From contig DASPZU010000028.1 of NCBI GenBank assembly GCA_035636095.1, positions 44,696-108,695 on the forward strand: a stretch of DNA of 64,000 nt, given 5' to 3'. Below the pieces are notes generated by a model that searched no databases, was not told the origin of the DNA, and worked only from the letters and a program-made list of their open reading frames with translations. This document shows positions 1 to 8,673 of the stretch, one piece after another; position 1 is the stretch's first letter, and each line of letters begins with the position of its first letter. Source of the stretch: Gp7-AA10 sp035636095. Lineage in GTDB: Bacteria > Acidobacteriota > Thermoanaerobaculia > Gp7-AA8. The position numbers were made by a program, and so were the translations under genes.

Positions 1-689
1 CCATGCTTCTGGATGCCGTCATCGCCCGGCAGACTCGCCTCACCTTCGTGCCCATCGATGTCGATGGAGGAATGCTCACATCGACTGGGCGCGATCTGCT
101 GTCGCGATTCCCGACGCTGCGCGTGGACGCCATCTGCGGCGATTATCGCGACCTGCCCTCGATCATCACGCCCGGCCCTCCGACCGTCGTTCTGTTCATT
201 GGATCGAGCATCGGCAATCTCGATCCCGATGCCGCGGTGGCGATGCTTCGCGACATCCGGCGCGTCCTCAACCGCGGCGATTCTGTTTTTCTGGGCGCTG
301 ACTTGCAGAAACCACGCGAAATCGTCGAAGCGGCCTACAACGATTCCCTCGGCATCACCGCCGCCTTTAACCTCAATCTGCTCTCGCGAATCAATCGCGA
401 GCTGGGCGGACAATTCGATCTTTCGAAGTTTGCGCATCGCGCCTTTCTGAACGAGAAGCACAGCCGCATTGAAATGCATCTGGTCAGTCGCGAACGCCAG
501 AATGTCGCGATCGACCGCTTGCGCATGCAGGTCCCCCTCGATCAATCCGAAACGATCCACACCGAGAATTCGTACAAGTACGCCGAGTCGGATCTCGAAA
601 TGCTCGCTACCGAGTCGGGATTCGCGATTGAGGAGAGCTGGTCCGATGCCGTGAACAGATTCGCCGACGTCCTGATGGTGGCCCGATGA
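1..689 (+). CDS. egtD: L-histidine N-alpha-methyltransferase (EgtD-like), 5' end outside window
   Basis: SAM-dependent methyltransferase of the EgtD family, which trimethylates the alpha-amino group of histidine to hercynine, the first step of ergothioneine synthesis in the cytoplasm. The visible 228 residues include the SAM-site region FIGSSIGNLDPD and the family-typical IEMHLVSR strand, and end with SDAVNRFADVLMVAR. Family members are about 320 residues, so roughly the first 90 lie upstream of the window; the frame is open to base 1. No egtB-type partner is visible, but it may lie upstream. It sits directly before tRNA-His, hisS and hutH. Family call is firm; the exact substrate is inferred from the family. 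Confidence 0.85.
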   Translation, partial: MLLDAVIARQTRLTFVPIDVDGGMLTSTGRDLLSRFPTLRVDAICGDYRDLPSIITPGPPTVVLFIGSSIGNLDPDAAVAMLRDIRRVLNRGDSVFLGADLQKPREIVEAAYNDSLGITAAFNLNLLSRINRELGGQFDLSKFAHRAFLNEKHSRIEMHLVSRERQNVAIDRLRMQVPLDQSETIHTENSYKYAESDLEMLATESGFAIEESWSDAVNRFADVLMVAR

Positions 690-739
690 GAATGCCCGGC
701 GCCTCTTTTCGGTTCCATTGGTATCATTTCTTCCCTTGT

Positions 740-816
740 GCCGGGGTAGCTCAGTTGGTTAGAGCACCAGATTGTGGATCTGGGGGTCGCCGGTTCGAAG
801 CCGGCCCCCGGTACCA
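740..816 (+). tRNA. tRNA-His (GTG)
   Basis: A complete cloverleaf can be drawn: acceptor gccgggg with ccccggt, D arm gctc/gagc, anticodon stem ccaga/tctgg with loop ttgtgga (anticodon GTG), T stem gccgg/ccggc with loop ttcgaag, discriminator A and an encoded CCA. The first acceptor pair is G-U and no extra templated G(-1)/C73 pair is evident, unlike most bacterial tRNA-His. It is followed 75 bases later by hisS, the enzyme that charges it. Confidence 0.95.
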
Positions 817-860
817 TTCCCCGCTTCGCTCGGAAGGCAGAAACCCTTCCCGATGACACT

Positions 861-890
861 TCTGCCTTCTGCTTTCTGCCCTCTGCTTTC
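861..890. repeat. short polypyrimidine tandem repeat in the hisS leader
   Basis: Imperfect repeats of a 6-8 base unit of the type ttctgcc fill the 30 bases just before the hisS start codon. It resembles in style the other tandem or inverted gene-border repeats of this window but has a different sequence. It leaves hisS without an obvious purine-rich ribosome-binding site. Confidence 0.6.
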
Positions 891-2309
891 ATGAGCTCCA
901 CAGTCACACCTCGCCTGTCTCGTGGTTTGCGCGATCTTCTGCCCGACCAGATGCTGGCGCGGCAGGAGATGGTCGACGTCATTCGGCGGGTGTACGAGCT
1001 TTACGGATTCGTGCCGCTCAGCACGCCCGCGATCGAATATCTCGACGTTTTGTCGGGAAGCGCCGGGCAGGAAACACAGCAATCGATTTTTCGAGTGACG
1101 AATCCGGAACGCGAAGAGCTCGGCCTGCGATTCGATCTCACCGTGCCGCTGGCCCGCGTAATCGCGCAGTACACCGATCTGCCGCGGCCGTTTCGTCGCT
1201 ATCAGGTTTCCACGGTGTGGCGCGCCGACAAACCCGATAAAGGCCGTTTCCGCGAGTTCACACAGTTCGACCTCGATTCGGTGGGCACGGAATCCGAGAT
1301 CGCGGACACCGAGATCATCGCCGGAATGTGCGACACGCTCTCCGCTCTGCGCATCGAGCGATATCAGGTTCGTTTCTCGAGCCGCACGCTCCTCAATCTT
1401 CTCCTCGACTTCGCCGGAATTCCGCAGGAGCAATCTGCAGATGTCTTCCGCGTCCTGGACAAGCTCGACAAAGTCGGCGCTGAAAAGGTTCGTCTCGAGC
1501 TGATGCAGGGCTACAAAGATGAATCCGGCGACGTGATTCGTGGCCTGCAGTTGTCGAACGAGCAAGTAGAAAAAATCAACCGCTTCCTCAACGTCAAGAG
1601 CGATTCACGAAAAGAGGTTTTTGATCACTTGAGGGATCTTTTTGCCAAGGATCCCGCCATCGATGCTGTCGAACGAATCTCAAATCACCTCTATGCCCTC
1701 GGATACGACGACGATCGCGTTTCGCTCGATCTCTCCATCGCGCGCGGCCTGGCGTACTACACCGGTCCGGTGTTCGAGGCGGTGCTGCTCGACGCGCCGC
1801 AGTTCGGCTCGGTGTTCGGCGGCGGACGGTACGACAATCTCGTCATGCGATTCCTCGGCCAGCGCATTCCGGCGACCGGCGCGTCGATCGGCGTCGATCG
1901 CCTCCTGGCCGCACTTGCCTACCTCGGCAAAATCGGTAAAAACAAATCGACGGCGCGCGTGTTGATCACCAACATGGATCCGGCGCTCGCTGAGGACTAC
2001 CTGAAGATGACGTGGGAGCTGCGACGCGCCGGAATTCCGACCGAGCTTTACATCGGAACTGCCAAGGGGCCCGGCAAGCAGCTCAAGTACGCCGATCAGT
2101 ACGAGATTCCGCTCGCCATCCTGTACGGAACGAACGAAAAGTCGCAGGGTGTGGTCACGGTGAAGGACATGTCGGTCGGACGCGAGCAGGCTAAAGCGAT
2201 CGGCGACCGCAAGGAGTGGATCGCGGCGCGTCCAGGACAAACGACCATCCCACGCGCGCAGCTGGTGGAAGAAATCCGCAAACTGCTCGCGGAGATCGAT
2301 CGCCCATGA
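891..2309 (+). CDS. hisS: histidyl-tRNA synthetase
   Basis: Class II aminoacyl-tRNA synthetase that charges tRNA-His. The 472-residue product begins with the typical PRLSRGLRDLLPDQ stretch, has a class II motif 2 region (RYQVSTVWRADKPDKGRF), the histidine-site motif ARGLAYYTG at about residue 285 and FGGGRYDNL, and ends in an anticodon-binding domain (about 375-472). The ATG at 891 is chosen because homology starts there; an upstream in-frame ATG would run through the tRNA. The stop overlaps the hutH start as ATGA, so the two genes are probably translationally coupled. Confidence 0.95.
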   Translation: MSSTVTPRLSRGLRDLLPDQMLARQEMVDVIRRVYELYGFVPLSTPAIEYLDVLSGSAGQETQQSIFRVTNPEREELGLRFDLTVPLARVIAQYTDLPRPFRRYQVSTVWRADKPDKGRFREFTQFDLDSVGTESEIADTEIIAGMCDTLSALRIERYQVRFSSRTLLNLLLDFAGIPQEQSADVFRVLDKLDKVGAEKVRLELMQGYKDESGDVIRGLQLSNEQVEKINRFLNVKSDSRKEVFDHLRDLFAKDPAIDAVERISNHLYALGYDDDRVSLDLSIARGLAYYTGPVFEAVLLDAPQFGSVFGGGRYDNLVMRFLGQRIPATGASIGVDRLLAALAYLGKIGKNKSTARVLITNMDPALAEDYLKMTWELRRAGIPTELYIGTAKGPGKQLKYADQYEIPLAILYGTNEKSQGVVTVKDMSVGREQAKAIGDRKEWIAARPGQTTIPRAQLVEEIRKLLAEIDRP

Positions 2310-3991
2310 TCACACTCGATGGCCATTCGCTGACCATCGAGCAATTGGCGCAGATCGCGCGCGATCCCAGCGTTCGTGTCAGCCGCGATCCGTCCACAGA
2401 CGCGCGCGTCGCGAAGAGCGAAGCGTTGATCGCGCAAGTCGTCGAAAACTATCGACGGGCATTCGCGAGCGGCGAGTCGCCGCCCACCGAGTACGGCGTC
2501 ACCACCGGCTTCGGCGAGTTCAAAGACAAGCGCATCGCCTCGGAGGATCTCGAGCAGTTGCAGCGCAACGTACTGTTGTCGCATGCGGTCGGCGTGTGCG
2601 GTGATGGCGGATATTTCGATGCCGAGGTGGTGCGAGCGGCGCTGGTGACGCGGCTGAATGCCTTCCTGAAAGGGCATTCCGGCGTTCGCCGCACCATGGT
2701 GGAAATCGTGGAAGCGATGGTGAACCGCGGCGTGATTCCGCTCGTTCCGCTCAAGGGCTCGGTGGGCGCCAGCGGCGATCTCTGCCCGCTGGCACACACC
2801 TTCGCGACTTTGTTAGGCGTCGGACAGTTTTACTTGTGTGGGGACGGGCTTAAGCCCGTCCTACGTGACGCTTCGGAACTTCCGTCGGTGCTCGGCTTCA
2901 ACGCTGAACAGATGCAGCCGACATTCAAGGAGGGGCTCGCGCTAGTCAACGGCGTCAACTACTCCGCCGCCATGCTGGCGCTCGGCGTTCACGACGCGGA
3001 GCAGCTTGCCGACATCGCGGACGCGGCGGCGACGCTGACGCTGGAAGCGATGTGCGGATGCACGCGCGCGCTGGACGTCAAAGTACAGGAAGCGCGCGGC
3101 CATCCCGGGCAGATTCGCAGCGCCGCCCGCATGCGCGAGCTCATCGAAGGAAGCAGGCTGGTCGAGCGCGCGGCTGCCGTCCAGGATCCGTATTCGATCC
3201 GTTGCGCGCCGCAGGTTCACGGCGCGAGCCGCGACGCCATCGTCTTCGCACGCGCGACCGCCGAACGCGAGATCAACGCCGCCACCGATAATCCGCTTTT
3301 CTTTCCCGAAGATGGCCCGCCATTTGACCTGAATTTTCGCGCCAATTGGCCGCAGGCCTATCGCGGCGACAACCGCATTGCTTATTCAGCCGGAAACTTT
3401 CACGGGCAGCCGGTGGCAATCGCAGCGGACCTGATGGCGATCGCGATCGCGGAATTCGCCAGCATTGCCGAGCGGCGGATTCAGACGCTGCTCGACGGCA
3501 ATCACAATCGCGGTCTGCCACGGAACCTCACCAGCGAGCCCGGCGTCAATTCGGGGCTGATGATCGCGCAATACACCGCCGCTTCGCTGGTCTCGGAGAA
3601 CAAGGTCCTCTGCCATCCGGCTTCGGTCGATTCGATCCCGACGTCGTCGAACGCCGAAGATCACGTTTCGATGTCGACCTATGCTGCGCGAAAAATGCGG
3701 ACGGTATTGCGCAATGCCCAGAACGTCATCGCGATCGAGCTGATGGTGGCCGCCCAGGCGCTCGACTGGCGCATTGGAATGTCGATCGATCCGCTCGCGC
3801 CGCGCCGCGATATGTCGGTCAAGGAGCTGAAGACCGCCGGGGTCGCAGAGGGCATCGCGCCGCAATTGCGCACGATCTACCAGTCGGTGCGCAAAGTCTC
3901 GCCGACCGTCACGCGCGATCGCGCGCTGAGCGATGATGTCCTCCGCATCTTCGAAGCGTTCTTCAGCGCTGGAATGCGTACGAAACTTTGA
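2306..3991 (+). CDS. hutH: histidine ammonia-lyase
   Basis: Deaminates L-histidine to urocanate, the first step of histidine degradation. The Ala-Ser-Gly triad that cyclises to the MIO electrophile is at residues 155-157 (VGASGDLCPLAH). Other family landmarks are YGVTTGFGEF near residue 65, QDPYSIRCAPQVHG and NFHGQP. At 561 residues it is about 40-50 longer than usual. Part of the excess is at residues 178-190, where a perfect 20-base palindrome lies in frame. The start overlaps hisS by 4 bases. The 3' end overlaps the convergent gene by 29 bases. No other hut genes are present in the window. Confidence 0.93.
   Translation: MITLDGHSLTIEQLAQIARDPSVRVSRDPSTDARVAKSEALIAQVVENYRRAFASGESPPTEYGVTTGFGEFKDKRIASEDLEQLQRNVLLSHAVGVCGDGGYFDAEVVRAALVTRLNAFLKGHSGVRRTMVEIVEAMVNRGVIPLVPLKGSVGASGDLCPLAHTFATLLGVGQFYLCGDGLKPVLRDASELPSVLGFNAEQMQPTFKEGLALVNGVNYSAAMLALGVHDAEQLADIADAAATLTLEAMCGCTRALDVKVQEARGHPGQIRSAARMRELIEGSRLVERAAAVQDPYSIRCAPQVHGASRDAIVFARATAEREINAATDNPLFFPEDGPPFDLNFRANWPQAYRGDNRIAYSAGNFHGQPVAIAADLMAIAIAEFASIAERRIQTLLDGNHNRGLPRNLTSEPGVNSGLMIAQYTAASLVSENKVLCHPASVDSIPTSSNAEDHVSMSTYAARKMRTVLRNAQNVIAIELMVAAQALDWRIGMSIDPLAPRRDMSVKELKTAGVAEGIAPQLRTIYQSVRKVSPTVTRDRALSDDVLRIFEAFFSAGMRTKL
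2842..2861. repeat. 20-bp perfect palindrome inside hutH
   Basis: ggacgggctt followed by its exact reverse complement aagcccgtcc. The element is in frame within hutH and encodes the GDGLKPVL stretch just after the MIO domain. The palindrome form suggests a REP-like dispersed element that was accommodated in the protein, but no second copy is in the window. Confidence 0.8.
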
Positions 3992-6182
3992 GGAACACCG
4001 AGCGGTTCAGCGGCTCGAAGGTCGCGTCCTCCGCCGTCACGCCGCGCAGATCGCCATAGCCGAGGTACATGACCGTCTGCCAGTTGAGTTTGTACGCGAA
4101 GAGCAGTTGCGACGCGAACGAGCCGCCATGCCGGTTGACTGCGAAGGTGTACAGGCTCTGATCGCGATTGGTGCGTTGATTCTGCAGAATCGTCCGCAGA
4201 AACATCCGTGAATTGAAGGTGTACGTCGCGCGGAGTCGTTCGACCTGCGACGTGAACAGGCGATTCTCGGAGTTGGCAACGCGGACCTTCAGCCACTGGA
4301 CGCCGCCGGAGAAATTGAGTTGCAGATGATTTGTCGGGCGGATGGTCGCGAACGGATTCACGCTCGCGCCGCGGCCGAGGCGAATGTTCGCAAAGTCTAT
4401 TTGTTGACCGATCCAGCCGTCCCAGCCGACCTGGCTGATGAGATTGTTCACCGAGAGGTTGTTGCTGAACTTGAGCTGATGCTGCTGGAACAAGCGATCG
4501 CCGGCGCGCACCGTTTCGTATGCGTACCGAAATCGATTGAAGGACTGCATCTTTCCGTCGGCGCCGAAGCCGAATGACAAGAGTCGATAGAGCTGCGATC
4601 CGTTCTGCTGCGAGTCGTATTCGCTCATCGCAAAAAAGCGCATGCGGTTGAAGAATCCGGTCGTCGGCCGGATCGTGCGTCCGACCTCGGCGTAGTTCGA
4701 TTTGAACCCGACCTGTGGAATGAAGCCGTTGTCCGCCCGGAACTTGTCCCCGAAATCTTTGGCCTCGGTGAAGAAGTCCCACTTCACAGACGAGAATGAG
4801 TACCAGAGATCCGACGCGTGTGAGCGCAGTTGTTGACCGTTCCATTCCGACGCCAGCTCCGGGCGATCGGGGGTACGGCTGTCGCTGAGCAGAAGCTGAC
4901 CGGTGATGGTGTGATGGTCATTCTTCCACTGAAAATCAGGACCGAAGACGCGATTGTGCGCGCCGCCGCCGATCTCGCGATCGGTGACCAGAACGCTGGC
5001 GTACGATCTTCCGAAATCGTGACGCAGGCGTCCCACCACGACCTTCGACGAGAACTCCTGATTGGCAAAGTCGGATCCGAGGGCTGAGGGAAGGACGACC
5101 ACACCGCCCCCGCGGTCCTCCGCCACCAGCACTGTGTAAGCGTTCTGGCCAAACTTGCCGGTGCTGCGCAGTCCGTAGCGCGGCGAGGTGATCGTTCGGG
5201 TGTAGACGGCCTGAATGGTGGTATTGAAAAGCTCGCTGCCTTCGAGAAAGAAGGGCCGCCTCTCCGGGAAGAAGATCGCGAAGCGCTCGTTGGTCGAGAT
5301 TACCGCGCTGTCGGATTCGATCTGCGAGAAGTCGGGATTGATGGTGGCATCGATGGCAGTGTCGCGCGACGGCGTCCACTTCACGTCCGCGCCGATCTCG
5401 TTCTTCAGCGGCCGCGTTGTGATCGGCGATCCCAGTCCGTCGCGCGCTTCGCCGACCGATTGCGTGTTGAGGTACGGCGCGGTCACCAGATGCCCGGCCG
5501 GTGGCAGATCGTGAAGGCCGGTCAGTTTGCTTTCGTTGCAGATGAAGCAGTTCATGCCGCGCGGAAGCTTGTTCGCAAACATCTGGTAGCGGCGATCGCG
5601 CGGCCAGTTGCGGTAGAGCATGATGCCCCAGTCGGGCGCGGCGCCGCTGTAGCGCAGCGTCGAGAACGGAATGCGGATCTCCAGCGTCCATCCGGTCGGC
5701 GTGATTTTGGTGGCCGAGTCCCAGAAGAAGTCGGGGGAGTTGTCCTCGTTGCCGCTGGTGTCGTCGCTGACGGCGTCGTATTGAATGTTGCGCGGATTGA
5801 CCAGGAAAAGAATGGCAGTCTTCCCATCGTTGCGCGTGTCCAGAATGACGCCGCCGTAGTCGTCAGTGTTGCCGCCGATGTGATCGCGATCGTTGTACGG
5901 TCCGCGAATCTTCGACGGTTCCGGATCCGTGAACTCGAAGCCGGCATAAAAGAAATGATCGTCGTAGGTCAGATAGCCCACGCTTTTGACCTTCGGCTCG
6001 AGGTTGTCGCCGGGGTTCGTTTCGTACCACTGATCGAGTCGCGTAGCGCCCTGCCAGCCCGGATCGGAGAGGCTGCCGTCGACCGTGATCGGGCCGGCGG
6101 CTTTCGAGATCTGAATCGGAGGGCCGGCCGCGAATGCCGAGACCGCGGCCAGCGCGGTCAAGAAGGCGATAACGTGTTTCAT
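3963..6182 (-). CDS. DUF5916 / CBM9-like domain outer-membrane barrel protein
   Basis: 739-residue exported protein. Residues 1-18 form a Sec signal peptide (KHVIAFLTALAAVSAFAAG). Residues about 22-210 match the carbohydrate-binding family 9-like fold (ITVDGSLSDPGWQGA, then DPEPSKIRGP), including two cysteines in NCFICNESK. The rest reads as a DUF5916 beta-barrel with alternating aromatic strands, ending in F-Q-R after an aromatic-rich last strand (VSYAFQR). Proteins of this kind are common in Acidobacteriota and Bacteroidota and are often near TonB-linked uptake genes; the substrate is unknown. It is convergent with hutH, overlapping it by 29 bases. Confidence 0.8.
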   Translation of the reverse strand: MKHVIAFLTALAAVSAFAAGPPIQISKAAGPITVDGSLSDPGWQGATRLDQWYETNPGDNLEPKVKSVGYLTYDDHFFYAGFEFTDPEPSKIRGPYNDRDHIGGNTDDYGGVILDTRNDGKTAILFLVNPRNIQYDAVSDDTSGNEDNSPDFFWDSATKITPTGWTLEIRIPFSTLRYSGAAPDWGIMLYRNWPRDRRYQMFANKLPRGMNCFICNESKLTGLHDLPPAGHLVTAPYLNTQSVGEARDGLGSPITTRPLKNEIGADVKWTPSRDTAIDATINPDFSQIESDSAVISTNERFAIFFPERRPFFLEGSELFNTTIQAVYTRTITSPRYGLRSTGKFGQNAYTVLVAEDRGGGVVVLPSALGSDFANQEFSSKVVVGRLRHDFGRSYASVLVTDREIGGGAHNRVFGPDFQWKNDHHTITGQLLLSDSRTPDRPELASEWNGQQLRSHASDLWYSFSSVKWDFFTEAKDFGDKFRADNGFIPQVGFKSNYAEVGRTIRPTTGFFNRMRFFAMSEYDSQQNGSQLYRLLSFGFGADGKMQSFNRFRYAYETVRAGDRLFQQHQLKFSNNLSVNNLISQVGWDGWIGQQIDFANIRLGRGASVNPFATIRPTNHLQLNFSGGVQWLKVRVANSENRLFTSQVERLRATYTFNSRMFLRTILQNQRTNRDQSLYTFAVNRHGGSFASQLLFAYKLNWQTVMYLGYGDLRGVTAEDATFEPLNRSVFLKVSYAFQR

Positions 6183-6237
6183 TGCACCCTGATACGCCGC
6201 AAGTACAAAAAGGTTAGCCGGAATAAACTTCGTAGGG

Positions 6238-6323
6238 TGCCGCGCCTACAGTTTTCACCTTTTTCTACATGCAGAAGAAACGTCTACAGGACGTGGAAAA
6301 AGGTGAAAACTGTAGGCGCGGCA
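6238..6323. repeat. long inverted repeat, 28-base perfect arms
   Basis: Arms at 6238-6265 and 6296-6323 are exact reverse complements (tgccgcgcctacag... and its partner), separated by 30 bases. The right arm stops one base before the stop codon of the S41 protease. Neither strand has a T-run after the hairpin, so it does not look like a standard intrinsic terminator. It most resembles a REP/MITE-like element. It fills most of the gap between the protease and the DUF5916 gene. Confidence 0.85.
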
Positions 6324-6324
6324 C

Positions 6325-7515
6325 CTAGGCCGCTTTTTTGGCGGCGGCGCTCTGCTGGGGCTCTGCAAACAGCGAGAGCGCCTTCTGCAGGATCAGATCC
6401 TCGCGCGGCTTCAGATCCTTCGCATCGCGGTCGCGCAGGGCTTGCGCCGTCAGGTCGACCACGACGTCCGGCTTCACGCCGCCATCCTTGATGGGCTTGA
6501 GATCCGGATAGGTGTAGTGACCGATGGTCATGAACACTCCGCCACCGCTCGGCAGCGGGATGAACTTCTGAAGGATCGACTTGCCGTAGGTGGTGATGCC
6601 CACGATCTTGCCGCGTCCGTTTCCGTGAATGGCGGCCGCGAAGATCTCCGCCCCGGAGGCAGTCGAATTGTCGGCCAGCACTTCGAGGTCGCCGTCGTAA
6701 TCGGTGGCCCGATCCGCCTGCCAGCGCCTGGCATCGGTGTGCCGGCCCTCGAGTGAAGTGATGAGACCGCTGGTGAGGAGCTCGTCGGCCGACGTGATCG
6801 CCTCCTCGACATCACCGCCGGCGTTCCCGCGGAGATCGATGATGAGTTTGCGATTGCCGTTCTTTCGCGCGTTGTCGAGCGCGCTGCGGAGTTGCTCGCT
6901 CGTTCCCTTTTCAAAGAATGGGATCTTGATGTACGCGACGTTGCCGAACTGCTGCGTCGTGATCGCGAGCGGATGGTAGTTGGCCTGCGAAATCGAAAAA
7001 TTGTCGCGCTTGGTCTGCCCGCCGCGCAAAACCTGCAACTGCACCGATCGGCCCTGCAGGGCGTGCCGCACCTGCCAGACCGCCATCTTCTGCGTCGGCC
7101 GCCCGTCGATCTTCTCGATGAAGTCACCGCGCTCGATGCCCGCTTTGGCGGCCGGTGAGCCCGGAACGGCGGCAATCACGTACGCGTAGCCGAAGCGCTT
7201 GGTGACGATGAGCCCATCGCCGTTGTCTTCGGTGTCGACGAACGTTTTGTAAGCCGCCATCTGCGACGGCGCCACGTAGTAGCTGAACTCGTCGATGGCG
7301 TCGGTGACGCCGGAGAAAGCGCCATCGAGCAACTGATCCGAGGAAACGGCCTCGACATAGTTGTTCCGCACCAGATCGAATACCTCGGTGAAGATGCTGA
7401 GGTAGCGGAACACGTTGTTGCGCTGCGTGGCCTGACCAAAAAGAGCGCCGCCGATCAGGGAAAAGAGGAAGGCCACCGAAATCAGGAGAAAGACAGTTTT
7501 CTTTTTGCTCATCAT
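6325..7515 (-). CDS. S41 family C-terminal processing peptidase
   Basis: CtpA/Prc-type serine protease with a membrane-anchored or periplasmic location. Residues 8-28 form an N-terminal hydrophobic segment, a PDZ domain lies around 85-165 (GDFIEKIDGRPTQ), and the S41 core follows. The catalytic Ser is in NSTASGAEIFAAA and the general-base Lys in TTYGKSILQ; both are present. The usual TxGKGxVQ has GKS here, a mild deviation. Such proteases trim C termini of envelope proteins and often act with EnvC-type factors; the EnvC-like gene lies 3 bases upstream on the same strand, so the two are probably co-transcribed. 396 residues is normal for the family. Confidence 0.9.
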   Translation of the reverse strand: MMSKKKTVFLLISVAFLFSLIGGALFGQATQRNNVFRYLSIFTEVFDLVRNNYVEAVSSDQLLDGAFSGVTDAIDEFSYYVAPSQMAAYKTFVDTEDNGDGLIVTKRFGYAYVIAAVPGSPAAKAGIERGDFIEKIDGRPTQKMAVWQVRHALQGRSVQLQVLRGGQTKRDNFSISQANYHPLAITTQQFGNVAYIKIPFFEKGTSEQLRSALDNARKNGNRKLIIDLRGNAGGDVEEAITSADELLTSGLITSLEGRHTDARRWQADRATDYDGDLEVLADNSTASGAEIFAAAIHGNGRGKIVGITTYGKSILQKFIPLPSGGGVFMTIGHYTYPDLKPIKDGGVKPDVVVDLTAQALRDRDAKDLKPREDLILQKALSLFAEPQQSAAAKKAA

Positions 7516-7518
7516 CGT

Positions 7519-8673
7519 TCAGCGCAGCCATTTCTGCGGATCTTCCGGCTTATTGTCCTGCCGGATCTCGAAGTACAGGTAACCGCCCTGCGCTTCTTCC
7601 GCCTCGCCCACTCCTGCAATCGTTTGCCCGGCCGTGACGTGATCTCCAACTGCTGCTGCTGGCGATTTGAGATTGCCGTACAGCGAGAAAACGCGATTGC
7701 CGTGGTCGACGATCATCAGGTTACCGTATCCCTTGAACCATTGCGAAAATAGAACTGTTCCCGGAAAAATCGCGCGCACGTCCGTGCCCGGGGCGGCCGC
7801 GATCTTCATGCCAGTGTTGAAGGTAAGGGTCGAGAACTTCGGGTCGACCTGTTTTCCAAAGGTCTCGACGACCTTCCCCTCCACCGGCCACCCCAATGCC
7901 CCCTGCACCGTGCGGATGTCCTCCTTGAACGTACTTCCCGCACTTTGACGCGACAGGACGTCGAGAAGATGCTCGAGGCGCTTGGCCTTCTCCTCGAGGT
8001 TTGCGATCTGCTCTTCCGACTTCGAGCTTTCCCGATGCAGTGCCGCCACGAGACGTTCCTTGCGCGCGTGGGTCTCGGCAACGGCCTGTTGACGCTGCTG
8101 GATGATCTGGCGGGCCTCGACGATTTTTTTCTGACGCTCGGCCATCTCGGCGTAACGCGAGTGCAGTTGCTGCCGCTCGAGATTGAATCGCGTGATCGCT
8201 CGCGAGTCGCGCGATGCAAGGTAGGTCAGCATCGACATGGCCTCGATCGGATCGCGATGCTCATCAATGGACAGAAGCAGCCGGACGTAACTGAGGCGGC
8301 CGAGGCGATAGAGGGAGACCAGGCGGCGGCGGAGAAAATCGCGCTGCTGCGCGATCCGTTGCACCACTCCGTCGATTTGCGCCTGAAGCTCACGCTGCTG
8401 CCTTTCCAGATCCTCTTCCACACGCACCGCGATCTCGACCTCGCGGGTTCGAATGTCGAGCTCGATGCTGACTTCCTCCAGCTCCTGCTCCGCCGTCTGG
8501 GTCTTGGATCGGACCTCATCGAGCCGCTTCCGCAGTTTTGTGATGTCGGCGCGAATCCGATCGAGGTCGGGATTCTGCTGTGGCACAGACACTCCTGTCT
8601 GTGCCAGGAGGAGGACAGACAAGAGTGTCTGTCCCACAAAAAAGCTAGCGCCCCGAATAGTCACGCAACGCAT
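7519..8673 (-). CDS. EnvC-like degenerate LytM (M23) factor
   Basis: 384-residue exported protein with coiled-coil segments (about 35-245) followed by a LytM domain (about 260-384), the layout of EnvC, which activates cell-wall amidases at division. The zinc ligands of active M23 enzymes are missing: the HxxxD site reads NTGMK near residue 285, the HxH-type site reads YGNL near 331, and the last reads YLYFEIR near 364. It is therefore probably an activator and not a hydrolase. The signal peptide (residues 11-30, VGQTLLSVLLLAQTG) is encoded by a tandem hairpin repeat. The start overlaps the 3' end of rnc by 29 bases; a GTG at 8640 is an alternative start. Confidence 0.85.
   Translation of the reverse strand: MRCVTIRGASFFVGQTLLSVLLLAQTGVSVPQQNPDLDRIRADITKLRKRLDEVRSKTQTAEQELEEVSIELDIRTREVEIAVRVEEDLERQQRELQAQIDGVVQRIAQQRDFLRRRLVSLYRLGRLSYVRLLLSIDEHRDPIEAMSMLTYLASRDSRAITRFNLERQQLHSRYAEMAERQKKIVEARQIIQQRQQAVAETHARKERLVAALHRESSKSEEQIANLEEKAKRLEHLLDVLSRQSAGSTFKEDIRTVQGALGWPVEGKVVETFGKQVDPKFSTLTFNTGMKIAAAPGTDVRAIFPGTVLFSQWFKGYGNLMIVDHGNRVFSLYGNLKSPAAAVGDHVTAGQTIAGVGEAEEAQGGYLYFEIRQDNKPEDPQKWLR
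8581..8634. repeat. pair of tandem hairpin repeats inside the EnvC-like gene
   Basis: Hairpin 1 spans 8581-8606 with 11-base arms (tggcacagaca / tgtctgtgcca) around ctcc. Hairpin 2 spans 8613-8634 with 9-base arms (ggacagaca / tgtctgtcc) around agag. The two are related to each other. Read on the minus strand they encode the hydrophobic core of the signal peptide. Confidence 0.85.

Noticed and set aside
542..982. Minus-strand frame with GAGFEPATPRST over the tRNA-His gene
   Set aside because: This is the usual spurious translation of a tRNA gene; the true features are the tRNA and hisS.
5460..6491. 343-residue plus-strand frame opposite the DUF5916 gene
   Set aside because: Antisense shadow caused by high GC content; low-complexity residue use and no domain.
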